Part shown: piece after piece, positions 14,830-22,505 of the stretch
Position numbering within the stretch: the first letter of the stretch is position 1
Layout: each line of letters opens with the position of its first letter
IMG/VR virus record: IMGVR_UViG_3300033141_002942
Span: 1 to 44,303 of that record
Length of the DNA stretch: 44,303 bases
Strand: one strand, 5' to 3'
Source: a virus
Notes under the pieces: generated by a model
Seen by the model: only the letters and a program-made list of their open reading frames with translations
Database searches by the model: none
What the model was told of the DNA's origin: nothing
Program-made: the position numbers and the translations under genes

Positions 14830-15158
14830 TAAAGATTCCTTTCAAGCTTTAAAAAATCCTCTGGTCGGATTCCTTTATCATCTAAATAAAAATCAGCTAA
14901 AACTTTTCTGGCATCTATTCCATAAGTGGCTATTGATTCAGATATATTTTTATTTACAGCATCAAATTCTAAATTAAATGATTTGCAAAATTGAACTGCT
15001 TTATCCAAGTCAACTCCTTCTCTGCAAGTCCATAGAATTAAAGTATGTCCATCTTTTCTTAATCGTTTTAATATGTTTATTAAACGTGTATTTGCTTCCC
15101 CAATTTCAGGATATTTAAAATCAACCAAAGTCCCATCAAAATCAACTGCTATTATCAT
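14829..15158 (-). CDS. HAD-superfamily hydrolase
   Basis: Short HAD-fold protein: AVDFDGTLV (nucleophile D6, D8), a LILWTCREG strand (motif II region), a Lys region and the acidic LADFYLDDKG motif. At 109 aa it lacks a cap domain. It is probably a phosphatase on a small phosphorylated metabolite or nucleotide; the substrate cannot be inferred. It lies between the exonuclease and polymerase halves, touching the polymerase start at one base and overlapping the exonuclease gene by 17 nt. Confidence 0.7.
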   Translation of the reverse strand: MIIAVDFDGTLVDFKYPEIGEANTRLINILKRLRKDGHTLILWTCREGVDLDKAVQFCKSFNLEFDAVNKNISESIATYGIDARKVLADFYLDDKGIRPEDFLKLERNL

Positions 15159-16350
15159 TGAATATTTTCCTTTGCTTTTTCATTATCGTATATTCTAAAA
15201 GGCTGTCCAGTCCATTATACATTAACATTTCTTTTGTATCAAGTTCTTCAATCCGGTTGAATCCATTTGAATTCTTGGACATCAAATAAGGATATATATG
15301 AGAATCATAATCAGATATTCCCAGATGGATATAGGATTGAAATTTGATTGAGGATATTCCAGAACGATTATCAAGGCAGTGGGCCGCAAGCATGGTGTCC
15401 CAGACCCATCCTTTTACTCCATGACCTAAGATTGCTCTGGTCCATCTCTCTTCAAATTTAATATTGCTGGCTACTTTTTTCAGGTTTGGGTTCTTTAGTA
15501 TGTCTGATAAAACTGAATGATGTTTTTTATCTATCATACAGGCGAATGTGTCTTTGCCATTCAAACAAAAGGATACTGAAATTATTTTATGTCCTTTCTT
15601 ATCGGGCTTGAGTCCATTGGTTTCGTAATCAAAAGCCAATATACCTTTTTTGGTTGACAAGTTTGCCATTCGTTCCCAAGCGTATTTAGGTTCAAGAATA
15701 ATATCCACTTTACTTTTCAATTTATCCAGAGAATATTTTCTTATTTTTTTATTTTCTAAACTTATTGCTTTCTTTAAATGCTTTTTAAATATCTTTATCA
15801 ATAATTTATTCTCACCTTCTTTCATTATAAAGTAAGGATGATAAGTTGGACAAACCCAAGCATTGTATTGAGGACTGGGAATATTCCAACCAACCCATTT
15901 GTTTATTGGTCCTAAATTCTTTTTCCATTCCCGAAACATTAAGCTTTCCAAAGCAGCTTTACCTAAAGCAATTATAACATTTGGTTTTAATTTGTCAATT
16001 GTTTTAAGAAGATTGGGACGGCAGCTGGAAATCATATAAGGTTCTACTTTATTTTTAGGAGGTTTACAGATAACAGAATCCGTCGTCCAGCAATCATCTA
16101 AATCAATATCAAGATCAAATAAAATATCTCTTAATAGATGCCCTACATCATCTACAAAATATCTTCCTTGTCTATCTTCATCATTTCCTGGAGCTTCAGC
16201 TACAAATAAGATTTTATGTTTTCCAAAACCCAAAACTCCCATCTTAGGACTAATTGCCGATTTATATAATCCACATTTTCCACACTCGGAAAGTTTTGAG
16301 ATTGTTTGGTCCTCTGATTTTAAATCAGATCCAGTAAAAAAACCTTTCAT
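15142..16350 (-). CDS. Uracil-DNA glycosylase (family 4-like) fused to 3'-5' proofreading exonuclease
   Basis: The N-terminal half (1-190) is a 4Fe-4S UDG: C23, C26, C95 and C110 as cluster ligands, AEAPG (51-55) and TYHPYF (H171). The C-terminal half is a DnaQ/PolI-type exonuclease: FDYETNG (D241, E243), ASNIKFEE (about 294-301, with Glu where exo II usually has Asp) and MYNGLDSLLEY (Y378, D382). Bacillus phage SPO1 polymerase also carries a UDG-like N-domain, but there the polymerase is part of the same chain. Here it is a separate gene, with a HAD gene between. The two chains probably form one replicative enzyme that senses uracil and proofreads. Confidence 0.85.
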   Translation of the reverse strand: MKGFFTGSDLKSEDQTISKLSECGKCGLYKSAISPKMGVLGFGKHKILFVAEAPGNDEDRQGRYFVDDVGHLLRDILFDLDIDLDDCWTTDSVICKPPKNKVEPYMISSCRPNLLKTIDKLKPNVIIALGKAALESLMFREWKKNLGPINKWVGWNIPSPQYNAWVCPTYHPYFIMKEGENKLLIKIFKKHLKKAISLENKKIRKYSLDKLKSKVDIILEPKYAWERMANLSTKKGILAFDYETNGLKPDKKGHKIISVSFCLNGKDTFACMIDKKHHSVLSDILKNPNLKKVASNIKFEERWTRAILGHGVKGWVWDTMLAAHCLDNRSGISSIKFQSYIHLGISDYDSHIYPYLMSKNSNGFNRIEELDTKEMLMYNGLDSLLEYTIMKKQRKIFNDNSS

Positions 16351-17360
16351 GATGCTTTCTCAATTACAATAACGAAATGGAAGTTGTCTTTTTCAATCTT
16401 GATTTTTGATTCTCCAAAAATAATATTTAATGTTTTGCTTAATATATCCTTTAGAAAATCAACACTCACTATAAAGGAAATAGGCTTCCCGGAATACCGG
16501 GCAGGTGACTTTTCTTCATACCAACCATTTTCCTTACTGGTTTTAATTATTACTATTCCTTTTTTAAGAGTAATATGAGCAACACCAAGACCATCATTTC
16601 CACGCATCACCTGGGATCTTTCCAAAGTTTGAATTATTCCTTTTGGAAATCTTCCAATGCTTTTCTTGTTTACTTTAATGATGCTGTCTATCATACCATC
16701 TTCAAAATATTCCATCTCTGCGCATCTGATAGAGTATCTGACTTTTTCAGAACTGATCATATGAAGCCAATTATCTTTAATCCCTGCTTTCACTATTTCT
16801 TTATTTCCTATTGAGATAATACTATCAGCAGGAATCATAGCATCTTTATTAAAACCTGTTTCTGTATCAATTCGGAATATTCGATACCTGTCAGTGGCTT
16901 CAATTAAATCTGAAGAGAGATGGACATGGGTTGTTTTTGGATTGGTATGATCTCTTCCACATATTCTTGCGCATTGAAGAATGTTATGAAAGAATCCTTT
17001 TTTAATTTTTTTAAATTTTCCCATTTCTGGAACTTCTTTATATGGTAAAAGGATTTCTTCAAAAATTGTGATGCCTGCTCTCTTCCTTTTTCCTTTGATC
17101 AATAATTCTTTATTTTTCAAAGTAATTATTATGTTCTCATCCGGGTAATTCTCCAGGAGTTTTATTAAGTCTGATCCTGAAATTGCAAAATCTTTTTCAA
17201 TCCCTATATCATATTTAGCTGAAGCAAAGATTTCCCCATTGAAAGAACATATTGTTCCATCCTGAAAAACGAAAGCATTTGATTGCTCAAGTATTTCATT
17301 CGTTGTCAAAGCACATTTCAAATTATTTAGAACTGTTATTAGTTCTGTTCTTTTTATCAT
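16347..17360 (-). CDS. DNA polymerase sliding clamp (DnaN-like)
   Basis: 337 aa with the beta-clamp layout; the segment EATDRYRIFRIDTE matches the ATDGHRL signature of DnaN. The remainder alternates short strands as in clamp domains, with SGSDLIKLLENYPDENIIIT in domain 1. It is the processivity factor for the phage polymerase and is loaded by the DnaX-like ATPase at 12,271. Its stop overlaps the UDG-exonuclease start by 4 nt, and its start lies inside the 3' end of a small ORF. Confidence 0.8.
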   Translation of the reverse strand: MIKRTELITVLNNLKCALTTNEILEQSNAFVFQDGTICSFNGEIFASAKYDIGIEKDFAISGSDLIKLLENYPDENIIITLKNKELLIKGKRKRAGITIFEEILLPYKEVPEMGKFKKIKKGFFHNILQCARICGRDHTNPKTTHVHLSSDLIEATDRYRIFRIDTETGFNKDAMIPADSIISIGNKEIVKAGIKDNWLHMISSEKVRYSIRCAEMEYFEDGMIDSIIKVNKKSIGRFPKGIIQTLERSQVMRGNDGLGVAHITLKKGIVIIKTSKENGWYEEKSPARYSGKPISFIVSVDFLKDILSKTLNIIFGESKIKIEKDNFHFVIVIEKAS

Positions 17361-17496
17361 TTTGTTTTTCCTTTCTCCTTTTAATTATTTCATTAAGTTT
17401 TTTATTTCCTATATTTCCATAAGTAAATAAAGCATGGCAATATCTTTTTTTATATTTTAATTGATCACTAACATCTCCTACTAAATAAATAATCAT
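17323..17496 (-). CDS. Small ORF B, paralogue of the next ORF; candidate detached DpdA N-terminal piece
   Basis: 57 codons starting MIIYLVGDVSDQ with a central CHALFTYGNIG, then a Lys-rich tail that overlaps the clamp start by 38 nt. It is clearly related to ORF A (17,493-17,669): both share MIIYLxG at the start and a [HC]HxLFxxGxI helix. Its ATG overlaps ORF A's stop (ATGA). The strand-helix layout is what normally precedes LDSGAF in full-length phage DpdA-like proteins; see ORF A. Confidence 0.5.
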   Translation of the reverse strand: MIIYLVGDVSDQLKYKKRYCHALFTYGNIGNKKLNEIIKRRKEKQNDKKNRTNNSSK

Positions 17497-17669
17497 GATG
17501 ATTTTTTCTCAGTTTTCTGTTTTTGTTTTTCCATTGAAATTTCTTTAAAAAACTTTTTTCTCTGGTCTATATAACCAAAACTAAATAAAATATGATGGAG
17601 TCTTGACTTGCGTAATGTAAATTCTTTTGATTTTCTTGTGCTAATAAGACCTGCCAAATAAATAATCAT
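17493..17669 (-). CDS. Small ORF A, candidate detached N-terminal piece of the DpdA-like transglycosylase
   Basis: 58 codons: MIIYLAGLIST, then RLHHILFSFGYI, then a basic tail. Its ATG overlaps the DpdA-like stop as ATGA, so translation is coupled. Full-length phage TGT-like proteins, as I know them, begin with an IYLAG strand and an LFSFxY helix just before LFLDSGAF. The DpdA-like protein here starts directly at KLFLDSGAF. ORF A therefore looks like the missing N-terminus encoded after the core, with ORF B a second copy. This is inference from pattern only; the peptides could have another role. Confidence 0.55.
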   Translation of the reverse strand: MIIYLAGLISTRKSKEFTLRKSRLHHILFSFGYIDQRKKFFKEISMEKQKQKTEKKSS

Positions 17670-18613
17670 AATAATGTCTTTCGATTTTTAAATTTTATAC
17701 TCCAGGGCCATTTTGGACAATGAGATTCAAATTCAGTAAAAGCATATAAACAAGCATCCACTCTTCTCATTCTAGTATTACAAACTCCTGGAGATTCCAC
17801 AATTTCAATTTCTTCTTCTTTTATATACCAATTTTCATTTTCTTTTAAAGTGTAATCCAGGTCTACTTTTTTAAATGAGCTTTTTCCATATGGAATTCCA
17901 ACACTTTTTAAATATTTAAAGATATACTTTCTTAAATAAGAAGGCTTGTTTCTAAAATGGGAATTTGATCCTTTCTTAAATCCAACATTTGAAATAGTAA
18001 TGCTTTTGATATTACTCCAATCATATCCTTCTTTCCCTTTTTTTGGATAGAGAATTGATCCAAAGCCAGGAGAAGTTAACCAAGAAGTAGAATCCACTGA
18101 ATACCAAGGATATCTTTTCATCAATCTGAAACTTGTCATTCCAAATCCATGTACCTTCAGAATAGGCATTCCTTTATTATCAGTTAAATTATTTAACCAT
18201 ACTCTATCAAGAACTTCTTTTCTTGCTTTACTAGATACTCCTACCATGGCCCCTATACAAATATATGAATATCCTTCATCAATATATTTCTGAAGCCATT
18301 TAACATCTGTATCAATATGCCATACCGGGCAGGGATTTAAACCATGCTTTTCAAACCATTTTTGATTTTTATAAGTAAGTTCAGCATTACCTATGACATC
18401 AAGATTTGCATATACATCAAAGTGTTTTTTATTCTTTTTTAAAAAAATAGCATATTGTTTTCTATACTCTTTGTATTCTTTTAATTGCACATAAGAGTAA
18501 CTATCAAATTGTCGACTTTTTAAAGAGGACATGGCTGATCCATCTTTACTGCCTTTTGATACTTTTTTATAAATACCAAAAGCTCCACTATCAAGAAATA
18601 ATTTAATACTCAT
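17666..18613 (-). CDS. dpdA: DpdA-like tRNA-guanine transglycosylase family protein (DNA 7-deazaguanine insertion)
   Basis: TIM-barrel TGT-like protein of 315 aa. It has FLDSGAF (6-12), VYANLDVIG (68-75, carrying an Asp where TGT enzymes have a conserved one), VWHIDTD and YICIGAMVG. The late strand is KVHGFGMTSF followed by WYSVDSTSW (D174). Phage DpdA proteins swap guanine in DNA for preQ0 or a relative, protecting the genome from restriction. The neighbouring folE, queE, queD and queC genes, which make preQ0, strongly support this role over tRNA modification. The start follows TAGGAATTAC. It lacks the usual N-terminal strand-helix, apparently supplied by ORFs A and B. A C-terminal Cys pair (PGVCNTRMRR; FESHCPKW) may bind metal. 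Confidence 0.75.
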   Translation of the reverse strand: MSIKLFLDSGAFGIYKKVSKGSKDGSAMSSLKSRQFDSYSYVQLKEYKEYRKQYAIFLKKNKKHFDVYANLDVIGNAELTYKNQKWFEKHGLNPCPVWHIDTDVKWLQKYIDEGYSYICIGAMVGVSSKARKEVLDRVWLNNLTDNKGMPILKVHGFGMTSFRLMKRYPWYSVDSTSWLTSPGFGSILYPKKGKEGYDWSNIKSITISNVGFKKGSNSHFRNKPSYLRKYIFKYLKSVGIPYGKSSFKKVDLDYTLKENENWYIKEEEIEIVESPGVCNTRMRRVDACLYAFTEFESHCPKWPWSIKFKNRKTLL

Positions 18614-18620
18614 GTAATTC

Positions 18621-19553
18621 CTATTTAATCATTTGAAATAATTCAGACCTTGATGAATCTTTTTCCCGGAATACTCCTGTCAGGCTTGAAGTAGTCATAA
18701 TAGAATGTTGCTTCTGGACTCCTCTGGAAGTCATACAGAAGTGCTGAGCTTCAAGAATGCAGGCAGAGCCCAATGGCTTTAATTCTTCATCCAGAAGCTT
18801 TGTGATTTCCTGACAAAGCCTTTCCTGTATCTGCAGCCTTCTTGCAAACACTTCCAAGACCCGGGCAAGCTTACTAATACCAACAACTTTTCCATTAGGG
18901 ATATATGCTATATGAGCTTTCCCAAAAAATGGAAGCATATGATGTTCACAGGTGGAATAGAATTCAATGTCTTTCAAGATAACCATCTCATCACTTGAAT
19001 CATCTTCAAATACTTTTAAAACAGATTGAGGATTAACAGTATATCCACCATATAATGTATCCCAGGATTTAAGAACTCGATCAGGAGTTTCTTTTAATCC
19101 TTCTCTGTCTGGATCTTCTCCTATGTATTCAATAACCCGTCTGACATTTTCTTCTGGGCCAGATTCATTTGTCATTTGTTCCCAAGGAAATATTAACCAA
19201 CCCGGGGGATTATCATCATTTTCAATTTTGTTATATAAAGCATAAAAAGGAATGTTTGGATATTCCTTTTTATATTTTTGCATTGTAGCTCCAGAGTCAA
19301 TGATATCATCAACAAATACATCAGCATCTTTTGGATTAGTGACTAATATAACAGCCTCTGGTGAAAAACATTTAATTAAAAGAGCCACAGGAATACCACC
19401 CCGTGGAATCCCATATACATATAGTTCTCTTTCCAGAATAATTTTTCCTAAATCTTTACGAATTTTATTTACAATTCCTGCTGACTTTATACAAACGTCT
19501 GGCCAACTTAGGAAATATTTATTAGTCTGTGAATCTGTACTGACAGGTTCCAT
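18621..19553 (-). CDS. folE: Phosphoribosyltransferase-GTP cyclohydrolase I fusion (FolE C-domain)
   Basis: Residues 1-125 form a phosphoribosyltransferase-like domain with the PRPP loop VFVDDIIDSGAT (79-90) and YGIPRGGIPVA. Residues about 136-310 are GTP cyclohydrolase I: GEDPDREGLKETPDRV, STCEHHMLPF (C202, H204, H205), GISKLARVLEVFARRLQIQE and EAQHFCMTSRG (H271, C273). FolE converts GTP to dihydroneopterin triphosphate, the first step toward preQ0. Fusion to a PRTase is unusual; the N-domain may recycle or channel a purine or deazapurine base. AAAGGAG supports this start, which overlaps queE by 46 nt. Confidence 0.85.
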   Translation of the reverse strand: MEPVSTDSQTNKYFLSWPDVCIKSAGIVNKIRKDLGKIILERELYVYGIPRGGIPVALLIKCFSPEAVILVTNPKDADVFVDDIIDSGATMQKYKKEYPNIPFYALYNKIENDDNPPGWLIFPWEQMTNESGPEENVRRVIEYIGEDPDREGLKETPDRVLKSWDTLYGGYTVNPQSVLKVFEDDSSDEMVILKDIEFYSTCEHHMLPFFGKAHIAYIPNGKVVGISKLARVLEVFARRLQIQERLCQEITKLLDEELKPLGSACILEAQHFCMTSRGVQKQHSIMTTSSLTGVFREKDSSRSELFQMIK

Positions 19554-20155
19554 CCAGGATTCTCCTTTACAAATTTAATAGCGGGTTCAAAATCATTACT
19601 GCAAGGCTGAATATAAAAATGATCAAAACTTTTACTTAATAGTACAGGCAGTACTGTTATCAGTTCTATATCAATTCCAGGTTCAAAAACAACTTTTATT
19701 TCATCTCCAATAATTATTTTATCTAAACCTAATGCAAGGAAATACTCTTCAGTGGATTTTCCATGAACACAATCCATAAATTTTGGAGATACTGTAATCC
19801 AATCTATCCAAGGCAATATGCCCCCGGTTAAATTTGTTCCATTTGTTTCCAAAGCAATTCCATTTACAAAGAATGATTTTAAATGAGAAGTTAAAGGCTC
19901 AAGATCATATATAGTGGGTTCTCCTCCCGTAATAACAAATAAAACTCTTTGAGGATTATTTACACAAGATTTTAATAAATCCTGAATGGTATCAGTGATC
20001 TCTATTTCTGACATTTGATTTTCTTTTGAATGATCAGTATCACACCAGGGGCATTTTAAATTACAACCAGATAGACGAATAAATATAGCAGGTCTACCTG
20101 CGTAAAATCCTTCTCCCTGGATAGAATAAAATATTTCGTTTACGGGATAAAGCAT
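19508..20155 (-). CDS. queE: 7-carboxy-7-deazaguanine synthase
   Basis: Radical SAM enzyme: FYSIQGEGFYAGRPAIFIR opening, cluster ligands C31, C35 and C38 in CNLKCPWC, then DTDH and a VITGGEPTIYDL strand. It converts carboxy-tetrahydropterin to 7-carboxy-7-deazaguanine using SAM. Length (215 aa) is normal. It overlaps queD by 16 nt and the PRTase-folE gene by 46 nt. GAGGGAAACATAGC precedes the ATG. Confidence 0.9.
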   Translation of the reverse strand: MLYPVNEIFYSIQGEGFYAGRPAIFIRLSGCNLKCPWCDTDHSKENQMSEIEITDTIQDLLKSCVNNPQRVLFVITGGEPTIYDLEPLTSHLKSFFVNGIALETNGTNLTGGILPWIDWITVSPKFMDCVHGKSTEEYFLALGLDKIIIGDEIKVVFEPGIDIELITVLPVLLSKSFDHFYIQPCSNDFEPAIKFVKENPGWNLSVQIHRLINIS

Positions 20156-20490
20156 GCTATGTTTCCCTCACTTTCTTGAACTGTAACTTTTGAAACCGTT
20201 ATTAATCCAGTACATTCCCCTTCAACTTCATACGCAATCCATTTAGCAATATTTTCTGCTGTGGGATTGATAGGATCAATTACATCATTTATATGTGCAT
20301 GATCTAATTTATTGACAACATTTTTTATATCTTTAAAATCAACTAACATTCCATTTTGATTTAATTTTCTTCCCATTATTTCAACAGTAATAATCCAATT
20401 ATGTCCATGAACATTTTGGCAAGGGGAATCATAATCTAATTTAAGTTTATGACTTCCTGCAATTTCAATTCTTTTTGATATTTTATACAT
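20140..20490 (-). CDS. queD: 6-carboxytetrahydropterin synthase
   Basis: Complete short QueD (116 aa). Zinc ligands are H14, H28 and H30 (AGSHKL; HGHNW), the catalytic Cys is C24 (SPCQNV), and LDHAHIND and QESEG carry the Asp/His and Glu of the active site. It turns dihydroneopterin triphosphate into carboxy-tetrahydropterin. It lies between queC and queE in the operon, with GAGGTATAAAT before its ATG. Confidence 0.9.
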   Translation of the reverse strand: MYKISKRIEIAGSHKLKLDYDSPCQNVHGHNWIITVEIMGRKLNQNGMLVDFKDIKNVVNKLDHAHINDVIDPINPTAENIAKWIAYEVEGECTGLITVSKVTVQESEGNIACFIP

Positions 20491-20492
20491 AT

Positions 20493-21155
20493 TTATACCT
20501 CATATCTTATAGGGTCTTCAAAACCAATATTTTTAAAGGCTTCCAAACGTTCCTGACAAGCTCCACATTTACCACAAGCTCGTATCTGGTCTTTGTAACA
20601 AGTTCTTGTAAACATATAGGGAAAGCCTATCGTTAATCCATATCCGTATTCTAATATTTGAGTTTTATTTTTATTTAAAAATGGAGCATGAAGAGTAACC
20701 TTTTCATCTGTCCCATGTCTTATAGCACAACTCATAGCATTAAAAAATTCTGGTCTGCAGTCTGGATATATAGTATGATCTCCAGAATGGATTCCTAAAA
20801 CAACTGAATCAAATCCCCGGCTCTCAGCAATCCCGGCAAGGATAGATATAAAAATAATATTCCTTCCTGGAACAATTGTTTGTTTCATAGATTCAGATTC
20901 ATAGTGACCTTCAGGAATAGTCCCTCCACTCTGAAGTAGATTTGATTGAAGATGTTTTCCTACTTCCTGAAGGTTAATTTTTATATATTCAACATTAAAA
21001 AAATCAGAGAGCTGTTGTGCACATTTTTGTTCATAAGAATTGTGCTTGCTACCGTAGATAAATCCTACGGCTAATACTTTTTCACTTTGTTCTTTTGCCC
21101 AAGCGAGTGCGGTAGCAGAATCCATCCCGCCCGATAATGACACAACAGCTCTCAT
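20493..21155 (-). CDS. queC: 7-cyano-7-deazaguanine (preQ0) synthase
   Basis: PP-loop ATPase: SLSGGMDSATAL (6-17), PGRNIIFISILAG and a C-terminal zinc site (TCYKDQIRACGKCGACQ). It makes preQ0 from 7-carboxy-7-deazaguanine with ATP and ammonia. The start at 21,155 follows AGGAAGAAAG; an upstream in-frame ATG at 21,200 would run into the preceding gene. No glutamine amidotransferase domain is fused, so direct archaeosine-type modification is less likely. First gene of the preQ0 set. Confidence 0.9.
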   Translation of the reverse strand: MRAVVSLSGGMDSATALAWAKEQSEKVLAVGFIYGSKHNSYEQKCAQQLSDFFNVEYIKINLQEVGKHLQSNLLQSGGTIPEGHYESESMKQTIVPGRNIIFISILAGIAESRGFDSVVLGIHSGDHTIYPDCRPEFFNAMSCAIRHGTDEKVTLHAPFLNKNKTQILEYGYGLTIGFPYMFTRTCYKDQIRACGKCGACQERLEAFKNIGFEDPIRYEV

Positions 21156-21180
21156 CTTTCTTCCTTTCTTTTTAAAACAA

Positions 21181-21804
21181 TTATTTAATGTAAAAACCAC
21201 CCTTGTCGGTTTTCTTGATCTTCAAATTCTTTTCCCGGTTCAACCGATTGGGAAGCTGTACCTTAATGGTACTCAGCATGGCATCAGCTTTCCGGTCAGG
21301 AAATCTTTTTTCCAGTTTGGCCAGGATCTGTTCTTTATTAAGAGGCCGTTTTGAAGCTTTAAGAAATTCGACAATAGAAGCAATCACACCAGGCTTTTTA
21401 GGTTCAGATGCTTTTTTCTTTTTGGCAGGAGCTTTTTTAGCTGCCTTCTTTTTCTTTGCCGGAGCTTTCTTAGAAGATTTCTTTGATGATTTTTTTCTGG
21501 TTTTCTTTTCTTCAATATCTTCCAAGTCTTCATCACTTGGTTCCAGATCATCATCTTCAAATTCATCATCTTCGTCTTCTTCAAATTCTTCTTCCTCTTC
21601 CTCTTCTTCATCATCCATTTCCATCCCCATCTGTTTTAAAGCAGCCAATTCAGCCTTGGTCAGCTTTACATCTTCATCCATACCCTCATCGGTGAGTTCC
21701 CTTTCCAATTTGGACTGGGCTCTTTTAAGAGTAATACCAGATGAATATTCAATACCCATCTTGTCCAAAATCCCCAACACTGCTTTCCTGCTTGGTTTAG
21801 CCAT
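21181..21804 (-). CDS. Acidic/basic low-complexity protein with C-terminal winged-helix-like domain
   Basis: Residues 1-60 are helical; about 63-100 are nearly all Asp/Glu; about 100-135 are Lys/Ala/Pro repeats (KKAPAKKKKAAKKAPAKKKK) like histone H1. The last 70 residues (PGVIASIVEFLKASKRPLNK onward) resemble a winged helix with GGFYIK as its final strand. A DNA-binding or nucleoid-type role is inferred. It shares the H1-like and polyacidic style of the SSB at 10,012. It follows the promoter-like motif at 21,856 and lies directly upstream of queC. Confidence 0.55.
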   Translation of the reverse strand: MAKPSRKAVLGILDKMGIEYSSGITLKRAQSKLERELTDEGMDEDVKLTKAELAALKQMGMEMDDEEEEEEEEFEEDEDDEFEDDDLEPSDEDLEDIEEKKTRKKSSKKSSKKAPAKKKKAAKKAPAKKKKASEPKKPGVIASIVEFLKASKRPLNKEQILAKLEKRFPDRKADAMLSTIKVQLPNRLNREKNLKIKKTDKGGFYIK

Positions 21805-21855
21805 TTTGTTTTCTCCTATTAAAAAAGTAACGGCTACGGTTCTAATTAAAAATAA

Positions 21856-21875
21856 CTATATATTATTATCTTTTC
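21856..21875 (-). promoter_or_regulatory. Promoter-like motif, GAAAAGATAATAATATATAG
   Basis: The minus strand is identical to the 27,900 motif over its first 19 bases. It lies about 50 bp before the low-complexity gene and heads the queC-dpdA-clamp-polymerase gene string. Upstream are T-rich runs but no TTGACA-like -35 at normal spacing. Confidence 0.6.
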
Positions 21876-21912
21876 AAAATCGCGTTTTTAGCAAATAAAA
21901 TTAAAAAAACTT

Positions 21913-22143
21913 TCACTTTGTTTTCTTTCTGAATTTCAATTTGCTTGTTTTCTTACTCTTAGAGGGAGTATCTTTGCTTTTCTGTTTTTTCCTTTTCTTC
22001 ATAATTTTTTTGCCTTTTTCAATCCAACGATCAACTTCATCCATATTGTTCTTCCACCGGGAACAGGCTGCTACAGCTCTAATATGTTTTGGGCTCCTGC
22101 CTGCTTCAAATAATTGCTTAACAAAATCTTTAACTGTTCGCAT
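21913..22143 (-). CDS. Small basic protein (76 aa)
   Basis: AAGGAGTAAAAGAG precedes the ATG. Residues 1-45 may form a small helical domain (DFVKQLFEAGRSPKHIRAVA; NNMDEVDRWIEKG); the rest is Lys/Ser-rich. It overlaps the 45-aa gene upstream by 14 nt. Family unknown. Confidence 0.55.
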   Translation of the reverse strand: MRTVKDFVKQLFEAGRSPKHIRAVAACSRWKNNMDEVDRWIEKGKKIMKKRKKQKSKDTPSKSKKTSKLKFRKKTK

Positions 22144-22267
22144 CTCTTTTACTCCTTATCTTCTGTGCTCTCATTTCTAATACTTTGATTGGAGTTTCAG
22201 AATCACCACCATGTTGCCGGGTATTTCCACTCACTTCTTTATGAGCTTGCTTGTTTCTTTTCTTCAT
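22130..22267 (-). CDS. Small basic protein (45 aa)
   Basis: Likely start at 22,267 with GGAAAACC just upstream; longer frames start inside the zinc-ribbon gene. The segment EVSGNTRQHGGDSETPIKVL looks folded. Out-of-frame overlap with both neighbours makes it less certain. Confidence 0.4.
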   Translation of the reverse strand: MKKRNKQAHKEVSGNTRQHGGDSETPIKVLEMRAQKIRSKRDANS

Positions 22268-22505
22268 GGTTTTCCGTGTGTTCTTCTTTCGCTTCTGATT
22301 TCCGTTCACATTCGCTTTCCTCATTTTCATTCTCCTTTTTTCTTTTTTCATCATCACAAACCAAAACCATTACATAAGCTTTTCTTTTACAGTGAGGACA
22401 TTTTCCGGTTATCTCTCCAAAGTTCCCATCAAAAGTATCCATTGGCACAAACATAAAAGTTGAACACGTTGGGCATTTTATATTAAAACCAAATTCTATT
22501 GTCAT
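22239..22505 (-). CDS. Zinc-ribbon protein with acidic tail (88 aa)
   Basis: CPTC (11-14) and CPHC (36-39) give a four-Cys ribbon, with a charged Glu/Lys tail from about residue 52. The ATG overlaps the previous stop. Phage ribbons of this kind often bind nucleic acid or RNA polymerase; no specific partner can be named. Confidence 0.6.
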   Translation of the reverse strand: MTIEFGFNIKCPTCSTFMFVPMDTFDGNFGEITGKCPHCKRKAYVMVLVCDDEKRKKENENEESECERKSEAKEEHTENHEEKKQASS

